Source: Cyclobacterium jeungdonense
GTDB lineage: Bacteria; Bacteroidota; Bacteroidia; Cytophagales; Cyclobacteriaceae
NCBI RefSeq assembly: GCF_010994275.1
Contig: NZ_WMCD01000001.1
Span: 434,001 to 498,000, forward strand
Reading direction: 5' to 3'
Length of the DNA: 64,000 nt
A model generated the notes under the pieces. It was given only the letters and a program-made list of their open reading frames with translations. It had not been told where the DNA came from and searched no databases. How positions within the stretch are numbered: position 1 is the first letter of the stretch; every line of letters begins with the position of its first letter. Both the position numbers and the translations under genes were made by a program. This document shows, one piece after another, positions 16,873-26,018 of this stretch.

Positions 16873-19800
16873 ATGCAAAAAGTTTTACAACAATTTAAAG
16901 AGATCAAAAAGAAAGCAGGTTTAATAACCTTGCTTCTTACCTTGATGCTGATGGGGGCAGCACAGTCCCAGATTGTGGTTACGGGAGTGGTCAAAGACGG
17001 CGTAGAAGACCTTCCCTTACCAGGAGTCTCGGTTTACCAAAAAGGAGGAAATAACGTAAGTATCACGGATATCGACGGGGCTTACAGTATAGAAGTGGCT
17101 TCACCAGAGGCTGAGCTTGTTTTTTCTTTTATCGGGTTTGAGACGCAAAATATCATCGTAGGAGACCGAACTACCATCGATGTGACGCTTTCGGCAGAAG
17201 AAACATTGCTGGAACAAGTAGTGGTAGTAGGATATGGTACCCAAAAGAAGATTAACCTTACCGGTGCCGTAGATCAGGTTTCGGGTGAGGATATCATTGA
17301 CCGGCCCGTTGCCAATGTGATGCAAGGCTTACAAGGCGCCAGCCCTGGTTTGAACATTACCTATTCCGGAGGTCGTCCCGGTACTGTACCCGATATCAAT
17401 ATACGGGGATTTACATCCATTAATGGTGGAGGACCCCTGATTGTTATTGATGGCATTGCCGTAGCTTACGAAGATTTATTACGACTAAATCCTGCAGATA
17501 TTGAATCGTTTTCGGTGTTGAGAGATGCGGCCTCTGCAGCTATTTACGGTGCAAGGGCGGCATTTGGAGTGGTGCTGATCACCACCAAGCAGGGTGGAAG
17601 TAAACAAAAGGTATCCTACAACAGCAATTTTTCCTGGGGAAAGCCAACAGTTCTTCCTCCACCGGTGACCGATCCCTACATTTATTCACGTGTTATGGAC
17701 CAGGCTACCAGTAATACTCCCTGGAATTACATTAATTTCAATGACTTTCATTATCAGTGGGCCAGAGAGCGGTCCGCGGATCCCAGTGTGGAAGACGTGC
17801 GAGTAGATCCCAATAATCCCAATCAATGGGCTTATATGGGAAACAATGACTGGTACGGTTATTATTTTAACGATGCCAGTTTTTCTACCAATCAGAGCCT
17901 TTCTATCAGCGGCAGTTCCAATAACGAGAACCTGCCCATGACTTATTACGTGTCCGGGGATTATACCCGTGAAAACGGCATGAACAAGCTGCAACCCGAT
18001 AACTGGGACCGCTATTCGCTGCGAGCACGGGTAACGGCCACTCCTAAGAAATGGTTGAAACTGGATAATAACCTGAATATTTACCAAACCAAACGGGCGG
18101 AGTCTACTAATGATATCACGGATATTTATTACCTCACACCTATAGAAGTTGCCGAAAACCCCGATGGAACCTGGGCCAATACGGATGCCGGAAGATTGGC
18201 AGCCCGACTGGTAGACGGCGGAAGAAACCGGGAAGACATGTTTGGTTTTCACAATATCATCCGGGCCACAGGGACCTTTTTAAATGGCGACCTGACCGTG
18301 ACGGGTAATGGTAGCTTTAAGCGCGAGCAATGGATATATGGTTGGGACCGAAGAAAATTTGAAATCGGCTTTGGTCCGGATGATGTGCGTACAGAAGGGG
18401 GAGATGGACTGGTTGCTGAAAGAAACGGGAACCTGCAAAATACCATCTTTGATCTCTATGGAAACTACACTAAATCCTTTGGTGATCACTCCATCAACAT
18501 TCTGGCAGGATACAACCAGGAGAGTTATTCCTACTCCTCTGTGGAATCCGAAAGAAGGGTGTTGATATCTTCTTCCTTGCCCTACCTGGGTTTGACTACC
18601 GGAGATTCATTTATCCGTCCCGAATACAGCTCCTATGCGACTCAGAGTGTGTTTGGAAGAGCCAATTATACCTATGACAACAAGTACATATTGGAGTTTA
18701 ACGGACGTTACGATGGATCTTCTCGTTTCCCATCCTCTAACAGATGGGGCTTCTTCCCATCCATTTCGGGAGCCTGGATTATAAGTGATGAAGGGTTTTT
18801 CCAGGACATGGCCTTGGGAACAGCGCCTACACTAAAGGTGCGGGGATCCTATGGTAGTTTGGGAAATCAGAACGTTTCCAACTTTGGTTACCTCCAGGCA
18901 TTGCCAACCGGACTTTCAAATTACCTGATAGGCGGAGATCGGCAGGTAGTTGTTAATAGTGCTCCCGCCCTGGCAGTAGACCCCAATTTTTATACCTGGG
19001 AACGGGTAATCACCACTAATTTTGGTTTGGATATGGGATTATGGGAAGACAAATTCTTCGCTACTTTCGATTATTTTATCCGGGATACCAAAGACATGCT
19101 TACCAACCCGGTGGAACTACCGGGTGTATTGGGTACCTCACCCCCACAGCAAAATGCAGCCGACCTGCAGACCAAAGGATGGGAACTTTCTTTGAATTAT
19201 CGAAATCAATTCGGTAGTTATGATAATCCGGTTCAGTTTTCGTCTAAATTCTTTGTCTCCGATTCCAGATCCTTTATTACCCGATTCGAAAACGAGCAGG
19301 GCTTGCTTTCCAACTACCGTGTAGGCCAGGAAATAGGCGAAATCTGGGGCTTGGTTAATGACGGCCTTTTCAGCACAGAAGATGAGATCAGTCAGTTGGA
19401 CCAATCAGCTATCGTTCCCTGGGGCGCTCTGGATATCGTGCCCGGATGGCCGCGATACGAAGATTTAAACAACGACGGGAAAATTGAGCAGGGGCTTACG
19501 GAGACAGAATCCAAAGACCTTACCATCATTGGAAACAGCCGTCCCCGATACCAATTGGGAGCCAACCTGAACGCGTCCTGGAATGGGTTTGATATTTCCG
19601 TGTTCCTCCAGGGTGTAGGTCGTCAGGATTATTATCCGCAACACTACCTCTTTTGGGGCCCTTATCAGCAGCCTTATGCCAATATTTACCCATGGAACCT
19701 GGATTTTTACCGGGGACAAGCAGATGGAGAAGCCTTGCGGGCGCAGCATAGTCAATCTTACCTGGATGCAGGTTTAGCGGATCAGAATCTGGACTCCAGA

Positions 19801-20106
19801 TATCCTGTCCTTCAATCCTGGTTGGCGGACAATAATTACGGAGCTGGATTGGATATTCCTCAAACCGGCTACCTTCTAAATGCCGCTTATGTGCGGGTGA
19901 AAAACCTTACTTTAGGCTACTCTGTTCCTCAGGAAATTGCTGCCAGAATCAATGCCAGCAGAATACGATTTTTCATTACCGGCGAAAACCTGTTCGAATT
20001 TTCGGCTATCAAGTCCTTTGTAGATCCCGAATCGGTTAATAATGGCTACGGCTGGTCCTATCCTTTCCAAAGAAGGTATTCATTTGGTGTGAACATTGAC
20101 CTTTAA
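16873..20106 (+). CDS. SusC/RagA-family TonB-linked outer-membrane transporter
   Basis: The product has 1077 residues. The signal peptide ends near GAAQSQ. A carboxypeptidase-like regulatory domain follows (about 34-112, VTGVVKDGVEDLPLPGVSVYQ ... FIGFE), then the TonB box region EQVVVVGYGTQ, the plug (NVMQGLQGASPGLNI ... SFSVLRDAASAAIYGARAAFGVVLITTK) and a large 22-strand-type barrel ending FQRRYSFGVNIDL. SusC proteins move oligosaccharides or peptides across the outer membrane with energy from TonB-ExbBD and are capped by their SusD partner, here encoded 13 bases downstream. No sulfatase or lyase adjoins this pair. The nearby enzyme is a phosphodiesterase-like protein behind a terminator, so the ligand is unknown. 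Regulation probably involves the divergent TetR gene. Confidence 0.96.
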   Translation: MQKVLQQFKEIKKKAGLITLLLTLMLMGAAQSQIVVTGVVKDGVEDLPLPGVSVYQKGGNNVSITDIDGAYSIEVASPEAELVFSFIGFETQNIIVGDRTTIDVTLSAEETLLEQVVVVGYGTQKKINLTGAVDQVSGEDIIDRPVANVMQGLQGASPGLNITYSGGRPGTVPDINIRGFTSINGGGPLIVIDGIAVAYEDLLRLNPADIESFSVLRDAASAAIYGARAAFGVVLITTKQGGSKQKVSYNSNFSWGKPTVLPPPVTDPYIYSRVMDQATSNTPWNYINFNDFHYQWARERSADPSVEDVRVDPNNPNQWAYMGNNDWYGYYFNDASFSTNQSLSISGSSNNENLPMTYYVSGDYTRENGMNKLQPDNWDRYSLRARVTATPKKWLKLDNNLNIYQTKRAESTNDITDIYYLTPIEVAENPDGTWANTDAGRLAARLVDGGRNREDMFGFHNIIRATGTFLNGDLTVTGNGSFKREQWIYGWDRRKFEIGFGPDDVRTEGGDGLVAERNGNLQNTIFDLYGNYTKSFGDHSINILAGYNQESYSYSSVESERRVLISSSLPYLGLTTGDSFIRPEYSSYATQSVFGRANYTYDNKYILEFNGRYDGSSRFPSSNRWGFFPSISGAWIISDEGFFQDMALGTAPTLKVRGSYGSLGNQNVSNFGYLQALPTGLSNYLIGGDRQVVVNSAPALAVDPNFYTWERVITTNFGLDMGLWEDKFFATFDYFIRDTKDMLTNPVELPGVLGTSPPQQNAADLQTKGWELSLNYRNQFGSYDNPVQFSSKFFVSDSRSFITRFENEQGLLSNYRVGQEIGEIWGLVNDGLFSTEDEISQLDQSAIVPWGALDIVPGWPRYEDLNNDGKIEQGLTETESKDLTIIGNSRPRYQLGANLNASWNGFDISVFLQGVGRQDYYPQHYLFWGPYQQPYANIYPWNLDFYRGQADGEALRAQHSQSYLDAGLADQNLDSRYPVLQSWLADNNYGAGLDIPQTGYLLNAAYVRVKNLTLGYSVPQEIAARINASRIRFFITGENLFEFSAIKSFVDPESVNNGYGWSYPFQRRYSFGVNIDL

Positions 20107-20119
20107 ACCAAGAAAAGAA

Positions 20120-21919
20120 ATGAAAAGATATAGCATATATATACTGCTCCTGAATTTGTTCTGGTTATCCTCTTGCGATGAGGATTTTATGGACAGGTAT
20201 CCGCAGACATCCATATCGCCCGAGGAATTTTTTAAAACCGAGGAAGACCTGAGGTTGTACGTGGATGGGCTGCTTTCCCTGCCGGACATGTATGAATACC
20301 AGGAGGATCAGGCCAGTGACAATATGGCCACCACCGGTGCCATAGAAATTAAGAATATCATGACCGGTTCGCCCAACTCGCAGAACATCACCAGTGGTTG
20401 GGACTGGACCAGGTTACGGAACATCAATTACTTTCTGGAAAACAGCCCGAATGCCGATGCCAGCCCGGAGGCCATTCAGCATTACGAAGGGTTAGCCAGG
20501 TATTATCGGGCCGTATTCTATTTCGAAATGGTAAAGCGGTATTCCGATGTGCCCTGGTACGATGAACTGCTAAATCCTTCAGATGAGGAACTGCTCTACA
20601 AAGGGAGAGATTCCAGAGAGACCGTGGTTGCGGGAATGATGGAAGATTTGGCCTTTGCAGCAGCGCATGTGTGGGAAGATGTTCCCAGTGGTACTCCAGG
20701 TAATTGGGCAGTCAAAACCTTCTATGCACGCGTGGCCTTGTACGAAGGAACCTATCGAAAGTATCACGACGAATTAGGGCTGCAGGGATCTGCCAATGAA
20801 TTTCTTACCCTTGCGAGAGACCTGTCAAAAGAAATCATGGATTCCGGTAATTTCTCCCTTCACCAAACGGGAAATCCAGGAAGTGATTACAAGGCGCTTT
20901 TTAACAGCCAAGATCTTTCTGGCAATGGCGAAGTAATTCTGTTTAATCCTTATGACCTGAATAAGGATAAAAGTAGTAACATCAATTATACCGTTTTTGG
21001 AACCTACGAACAGTCACCTTCCAGAGACCTGGTGCAAACGTACCTGATGCGGGATGGATCGCGATTTACCGACCAGCCTGGATTTGAAACCATGCTTTAT
21101 GTAGAAGAATTCGAAAACAGGGATCCGCGAATGTCTCAGACCCTGGTCTATCCGGGGTGGGTAAGAGCGCCGGAACCGGAAGCGTTTATTCCTATTCTAA
21201 CCAGAAATTTTACTGGATATTTTCAGCAAAAAGGATACAACAATACCACCGAAAACATCGCCCTTGGTAGCCTGGACTTTCCCGTTTACCGCTACGCGGA
21301 AGTATTGCTTACCTATGCTGAGGCCTTGGCCGAATTGGGTAGCCTGACACAAGCGGATGCGGATATTTCGGTAAACCTCTTGCGGCAACGAGCTGGCATG
21401 CCGGATTTGCAGGTGTCGCAGGCCAATGCCCAGCCTGACTCCTTTCTTTCGGCAAAGCATCCCAATGTAAACGGACCCATGAGCGGGGTGATCTTGGAAG
21501 TTCGGAGAGAAAGAAGAGTGGAATTTGCCATGGAGGGATACCGATACGATGACCTCATGCGCTGGTCGGCAGGTGAGTTGCTGGAAAACATTCCGGAAGG
21601 CATGTATTTTCCCGGTCTTGGAAAATACGATATGACAGGAGACGGTATTGAGGACATTCTATTGATAGATAAGGATGCGGACATTCCGTTAGATCCCCAA
21701 AAGGAAATCAATTCCCTGGGCAAAATGCTGATCTACTACAAAGCAGGAACGGTGGATGACAACGTGACCGTTTACATGGAAAACGGTTCTCAGGGAGGCA
21801 CCCTGGTGACCGAAACCACCGAGCGGAGTTTTGAAGATCCCAAGTATTATTACCGACCCATTCCTATACAACAAGTTACCTTGAATCCGAATCTGGAACA
21901 GATTTTCGGATGGGAATAA
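20120..21919 (+). CDS. SusD/RagB-family surface glycan-binding lipoprotein
   Basis: From ATG 20120 the product has 599 residues; a longer frame from 20096 would overlap the SusC stop and spoil the signal peptide. The lipobox is LSSC with Cys19. The SusD pattern follows: FMDRYPQTSISPEEFFKTEEDLRLYVDG at the start, helices such as YEGLARYYRAVFYFEMVKRYSDVPWY, then FPVYRYAEVLLTYAEALAELG, VRRERRVEFAMEGYRYDDLMRW and a C-terminal PKYYYRPIPIQQVTLNPNLEQ. SusD lids bind the ligand and open and close on the SusC barrel. A strong terminator follows 22 bases after the stop, so susC-susD-like is a two-gene transcript in the main. Confidence 0.95.
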   Translation: MKRYSIYILLLNLFWLSSCDEDFMDRYPQTSISPEEFFKTEEDLRLYVDGLLSLPDMYEYQEDQASDNMATTGAIEIKNIMTGSPNSQNITSGWDWTRLRNINYFLENSPNADASPEAIQHYEGLARYYRAVFYFEMVKRYSDVPWYDELLNPSDEELLYKGRDSRETVVAGMMEDLAFAAAHVWEDVPSGTPGNWAVKTFYARVALYEGTYRKYHDELGLQGSANEFLTLARDLSKEIMDSGNFSLHQTGNPGSDYKALFNSQDLSGNGEVILFNPYDLNKDKSSNINYTVFGTYEQSPSRDLVQTYLMRDGSRFTDQPGFETMLYVEEFENRDPRMSQTLVYPGWVRAPEPEAFIPILTRNFTGYFQQKGYNNTTENIALGSLDFPVYRYAEVLLTYAEALAELGSLTQADADISVNLLRQRAGMPDLQVSQANAQPDSFLSAKHPNVNGPMSGVILEVRRERRVEFAMEGYRYDDLMRWSAGELLENIPEGMYFPGLGKYDMTGDGIEDILLIDKDADIPLDPQKEINSLGKMLIYYKAGTVDDNVTVYMENGSQGGTLVTETTERSFEDPKYYYRPIPIQQVTLNPNLEQIFGWE

Positions 21920-21941
21920 TAGTTTTATAAGATCATTAAAT

Positions 21942-21978
21942 GTAAGCTGCCGGCAATTATCGGTGGCTTACTTTTTTT
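21942..21978 (+). terminator. Rho-independent terminator after the SusD gene
   Basis: Stem GTAAGCTGCCG / CGGTGGCTTAC (11 pairs, two G-U), loop of 8, then seven T. It lies directly between the SusD stop and the phosphodiesterase start. Confidence 0.85.
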
Positions 21979-21999
21979 CTATACCTACCGAAATTTAAC

Positions 22000-23244
22000 A
22001 TGAACCAAAATACGATGCATAGAATATATTCCTTAACAGTCCTTTTTTTATGTTTTTTCCTGACCGCTTTTCAGGCAAGAGCTCAGGAAAAGAAAACCCT
22101 GTTTATAATTTTAGACGGGATCCAACGCGAATTGCTGATCAAAAACCCCACTCCGAATATGGATGATATTATCTCTGAAGGAGGTTATTTTCCAGCCTAC
22201 GTAGGAGGAGCAAAGGGAGGCTATTCCGAAACTCCGACCATTTCGGCAGTGGGTTACAATAGCCTGCTTACAGGTGTTTGGGTCAACAAACACAACGTGA
22301 AGGGAAACAGCATCCGCCAGCCCAATTACAATTATTGGACAATTTTCAGACATTTCAAGGAAAATTACCCTAACAAAACCACGGCTGTGTATTCCACCTG
22401 GCTGGATAATCGCACCAAGCTGATAGGGGAAAACCTGGAGGCTACGGGAAATTTCCAATTGGATTACCACTTTGATGGGTTGGAAGTCGATACGCTTGGA
22501 TATCCCCATGATGATGAAAGCGATTATATCAAAAGGATCGACCAGGAAGTGGCTGCGTATGCTGCGGAAGATGTCAGAGAGAAAGCCCCGGATCTTACCT
22601 GGGTGTACTTACAGTACACCGATGATATGGGTCATCGCTTCGGAGCAAGTCCGGAAATGGATTTGGGTATTCAGGAAGCCGACCGACAGGTCGGGATGAT
22701 TTGGGATGCTATCCAAGAGCGAGAAAAAAAGTTTGATGAAGAGTGGCTGATTGTCATCACCACAGACCACGGCCGGGGAGAAGGGGGATTTCACCATGGG
22801 GGCCAATCGGATGAAGAACGGGCTACCTGGATTATTTCAAATAAAGCGTTTAACGAAATCGCTTCCCAGACACCGGGAATAGTAGATATCTTTCCAACCA
22901 TGGCTACCTATATGGGGCTTACGATTCCAAAAAACCATGCTATGGAAGTGGATGGTGTCTCACTTTTAGGTGAGGCTTATGCCTCTCATCTAACGGGGAC
23001 CCTTTCAGGCACCGAACTGAAGTTGAACTGGAAAAGTTACGGAAATGGTGAAACGGGCCGGGTTTGGGTTACTTCTACCAATCAATTTCGGTATGGTAAT
23101 TCAGATCTGTACCGTATGTTGGGAGAAGTGAATTTGGAAGACGAATCGGCGAATTTTGACATTAAAGTGCCTCAAAATAACGTAAAGGTGGTTTTGGAAT
23201 TACCCACCGGCTTTATTAATGTTTGGGTAAAGAATACTGATTGA
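22000..23244 (+). CDS. Alkaline-phosphatase-superfamily phosphodiesterase/phosphatase, exported
   Basis: The 414-residue protein has a signal peptide ending QARAQ. It shows the metal sites of the nucleotide pyrophosphatase/phosphodiesterase branch: ILDG (Asp39), the nucleophile region SETPTISAVGYNSLLTG, TDDMGHRFG and TTDHGRGEGGFHHGG. When the nucleophile segment is lined up from its conserved TG end, Ser82 falls where NPP and PafA-type enzymes carry Thr. Hydrolysis of a phosphate ester or diester in the periplasm is expected; the substrate is unknown. It is 21 bases past the SusD terminator and precedes a DUF5916 gene, perhaps supporting the SusCD system by cleaving a phosphorylated ligand (inference). 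Confidence 0.8.
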   Translation: MNQNTMHRIYSLTVLFLCFFLTAFQARAQEKKTLFIILDGIQRELLIKNPTPNMDDIISEGGYFPAYVGGAKGGYSETPTISAVGYNSLLTGVWVNKHNVKGNSIRQPNYNYWTIFRHFKENYPNKTTAVYSTWLDNRTKLIGENLEATGNFQLDYHFDGLEVDTLGYPHDDESDYIKRIDQEVAAYAAEDVREKAPDLTWVYLQYTDDMGHRFGASPEMDLGIQEADRQVGMIWDAIQEREKKFDEEWLIVITTDHGRGEGGFHHGGQSDEERATWIISNKAFNEIASQTPGIVDIFPTMATYMGLTIPKNHAMEVDGVSLLGEAYASHLTGTLSGTELKLNWKSYGNGETGRVWVTSTNQFRYGNSDLYRMLGEVNLEDESANFDIKVPQNNVKVVLELPTGFINVWVKNTD

Positions 23245-23295
23245 TTTATGTTTAGCAGGTTTTGCTACCATTTATGTAAATCTCATGATATATTT

Positions 23296-23329
23296 GGCGT
23301 TTAAGGTCCTAACTTGGACTTTAAACGTC
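23296..23329 (+). promoter_or_regulatory. Long intercistronic hairpin 7 bases before the DUF5916 start
   Basis: The arms GGCGTTTAAGGTCC and GGACTTTAAACGTC pair over 14 positions as RNA (two G-U) with a six-base loop. No T tract follows and the next start codon is at 23337, so it is not a standard terminator. mRNA processing, stabilisation or translational control are options. Confidence 0.5.
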
Positions 23330-23336
23330 AGATTTA

Positions 23337-25541
23337 ATGAATAAACTAATAACTGCTTACTTATTTCTTTTTTTAACTAATTTTATTGCCCAAGGGCAAA
23401 GCCAAAAGCCTGCCAGCATGTATGCCGAACGACTTGAGGAGCCCGTGACGGTCAATGGGAGACTGGATGAAAAAGTCTGGCAGGAAGGGGGCTGGATAGA
23501 TGATTTTATCCAGACCTTCCCAACGGATACATTGCCGGCTATTGCTAAAACCCGGGTAAAAATTGCCTATGATGATAAGTTTCTTTATATCGCGGCCATT
23601 ATGCTCAGCCCAGAGCCGCGGGAAGACTATGTGAGTACTTCCCTGCGACGCGATTACCGTGGAAATCAAAATGACGGGATCAGCTTTGTGATCGACACCT
23701 TTAACGATAAAACGAACGGCTATATTTTCGGTGTGAATCCCTATGGTGTTCAACGCGAAGCCATGGTGGGTAACGGAGGTTTACAACCTACCGATTTTAA
23801 CCTGGCCTGGGACAACAAGTGGTATTCGGAGGCGACGATTTTGGAGGATCGATGGGTGGCGGAAATAGCCATCCCGTTTTCAACCCTGCGATACAAGGAC
23901 GCGACGGATAACTGGAACGTAAACATTTACAGGATTGACAGTAAATACTCCGAAAAAACCACCTGGACGCCGATTCCCCGAAATTTTAACGTGACCCACA
24001 TGGCTTTTTCCCGGAATTTGCATTTTCCTGAGCCGTTGCCAAAATCTGGTGGAAATTATTCGCTGATTCCCTATGCCGCCATGGCTACTTCAACCAACTC
24101 TCAGGAAGGATACAGCGAGCCCTTGAAACCTTCCTTCGGTGGGGACGCTAAAATCGGGCTGGGTCCGGCCATGAACCTGGACCTGACGGTCAACCCGGAT
24201 TTTTCCCAAGTAGAGGTAGACGAACAAGTAACGAATCTCGATCGATTTGAGATTTTCTTTCCGGAACGCCGGCAGTTTTTCCTTGAAAACGTGGATCTTT
24301 TTGCTGATTTTGGTACCGACCGCATCCGGCCCTTTTTCTCGCGCCGAATAGGGGTGGACCGAGATGAATCCACCGGCCAAAATGTCCAAAACCAGATCCT
24401 ATACGGTGCCCGGTTAAGCGGTAAACTAACGGATGACTGGCGGATCGGGGCGATGAACATGCAAACGGGTAGCGATCCGCTGCGAGGCATCACCGGAAAA
24501 AACTTTTCCGTAGCAGCCCTTCAGCGAAAAGTGTTTAACCGTTCCAATGTGGGAGTCATGCTCATCAATCGGGAGACCCTGGATATGGAAAGAACCAATC
24601 TGGTAAACGGCGATCATAACCGTCTGGCAGGTATTGACTACAACCTTTTTTCCAAAGACAACCGCTGGAGCGGTAAGTTTTTCTACCATCGCACCTTTGA
24701 AAAAGGAGTGGATGAAGATACCGGTACCGGACATGCGCAACTTGCTTTTAACGATGTAAATTTTAACGCAGGCCTTGCCTATTCCTACGTGGGAGAAAAT
24801 TACAATCCCCTGGTTGGCTACACGCCCCGCTCGGGATACCAGCGCATTGCCCCGGAAATAGGCTATACTTTTTTTCCGGATTCCGAGCAGGTCAACAGAC
24901 ACGGACCGGGCTTTCTTTCCGAAACTTTATGGAACCCTTCCCTTGGCGTTACAGACGAGTTGCATACCCTTAATTATCTGGTTCAGTTTCATTCCTTTGC
25001 AGAATTCACCTTGAGCGCCAATAATCAATATACGTATCTTTTTTTCCCCTTTGATCCTACCCGGACCGGTGGCGAACCACTGGCCGAAGGAACGGGATAC
25101 AGGTACAGCTACCTGGGGATCGATTTTCGTACCGATCCCCGGAAAGCCCTGGCACTTCGGGGAACCGGCCAGGTAGGGCAGTATTACAATGGGACCATGG
25201 CTAATTTTACAGGGATTGCTCAGCTCCGGATAGGGTACAGGGCCAATATATCCATGAACCTCAGCTATAGTCGGATCCGGCTGCCTGAACCCCAGAAAGA
25301 TGCTGACTTGTTTTTGATCGGTCCACGGATAGATCTCACATTTACCCGAAGCCTCTTTTGGACCACCTTTATTCAGTATAACAACCAGATTGACAATATT
25401 AATATCAACACCCGGATCCAATGGCGTTATGCCCCGGTATCGGATCTATTTATGGTGTATACAGACAATTATTTTCCTGACACCTTCGCTTCCAAGCAAC
25501 GGGCCTTTGTGATGAAGCTTAATTACTGGCTGAATTTATAA
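23337..25541 (+). CDS. DUF5916 outer-membrane protein with N-terminal CBM9-like domain (second copy)
   Basis: The 734-residue protein has a signal peptide (LITAYLFLFLTNFIAQGQ). The CBM9-like domain (about 35-220) has TVNGRLDEKVWQEGG, LYIAAIMLSPEP and TNGYIFGVNPYG, and the DUF5916 barrel has FPERRQFFLENVDLF, FFSRRIG, VGYTPRSGYQRI and last residues KLNYWLNL. It parallels the protein at 13724 in length and order. Members often lie near SusCD loci or peptidases in Bacteroidota; whether they bind glycans or process another ligand is unsettled. The gene sits 92 bases after the phosphodiesterase gene, behind a long RNA hairpin, so co-transcription with a control point between is plausible. Confidence 0.88.
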   Translation: MNKLITAYLFLFLTNFIAQGQSQKPASMYAERLEEPVTVNGRLDEKVWQEGGWIDDFIQTFPTDTLPAIAKTRVKIAYDDKFLYIAAIMLSPEPREDYVSTSLRRDYRGNQNDGISFVIDTFNDKTNGYIFGVNPYGVQREAMVGNGGLQPTDFNLAWDNKWYSEATILEDRWVAEIAIPFSTLRYKDATDNWNVNIYRIDSKYSEKTTWTPIPRNFNVTHMAFSRNLHFPEPLPKSGGNYSLIPYAAMATSTNSQEGYSEPLKPSFGGDAKIGLGPAMNLDLTVNPDFSQVEVDEQVTNLDRFEIFFPERRQFFLENVDLFADFGTDRIRPFFSRRIGVDRDESTGQNVQNQILYGARLSGKLTDDWRIGAMNMQTGSDPLRGITGKNFSVAALQRKVFNRSNVGVMLINRETLDMERTNLVNGDHNRLAGIDYNLFSKDNRWSGKFFYHRTFEKGVDEDTGTGHAQLAFNDVNFNAGLAYSYVGENYNPLVGYTPRSGYQRIAPEIGYTFFPDSEQVNRHGPGFLSETLWNPSLGVTDELHTLNYLVQFHSFAEFTLSANNQYTYLFFPFDPTRTGGEPLAEGTGYRYSYLGIDFRTDPRKALALRGTGQVGQYYNGTMANFTGIAQLRIGYRANISMNLSYSRIRLPEPQKDADLFLIGPRIDLTFTRSLFWTTFIQYNNQIDNININTRIQWRYAPVSDLFMVYTDNYFPDTFASKQRAFVMKLNYWLNL

Positions 25542-26018
25542 ATCAACGGGTGATTATTGCATCTATTAGCGAACTGGCATGAGTAACGTTTCTCTCAACG
25601 GACGTAAAGAAGCCCCAGCGGCCGTAGCAGGAACGTTCACTGTTGGATAATTTCATTTCCGTGAAGTTTGGTAACTCAATATTGGGTCTACAATAAATTA
25701 TTCTCTTTGGTAGGTGGAAAGAACAAGCTGAAACGGGAGTTGGCGGATTTTTCCTGCATTTCTAATTTTTTACGACATTCCATGAGAACGAAGCTACTAC
25801 CTGGTGAAAAAAATGCCTATCACATAGGATACATAAGTTTAACTAACTACTTGATTACTTGTCCGAAATGATTAATTTAGGGAGTAAAATGAGAGCGGAT
25901 GTTTTGAATATTGAGAACTTTCTATTCCCCTTTGAAACTGGCAGTGGAAACTCTTGGAAAGGTGGAAATTTCGAAGGGAGACTTAATTCTTATTGAACCA
26001 CTAAAAATCAAAATAGCG
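25542..26018. other. 477-base spacer without a recognisable gene
   Basis: The stretch holds a 67-codon open frame at 25668-25871 and a 35-codon one at about 25888-25995. Neither shows a known family, signal peptide or sensible amino-acid pattern. It lies between the DUF5916 and beta-lactamase-like genes and probably contains the promoter of the latter. Decayed coding DNA is possible but cannot be shown. Confidence 0.45.

Noticed and set aside
25911..26018. N-terminal extension of the beta-lactamase-like protein
   Set aside because: The 36 extra residues lack any export signal, while ATG 26019 starts a lipoprotein leader.
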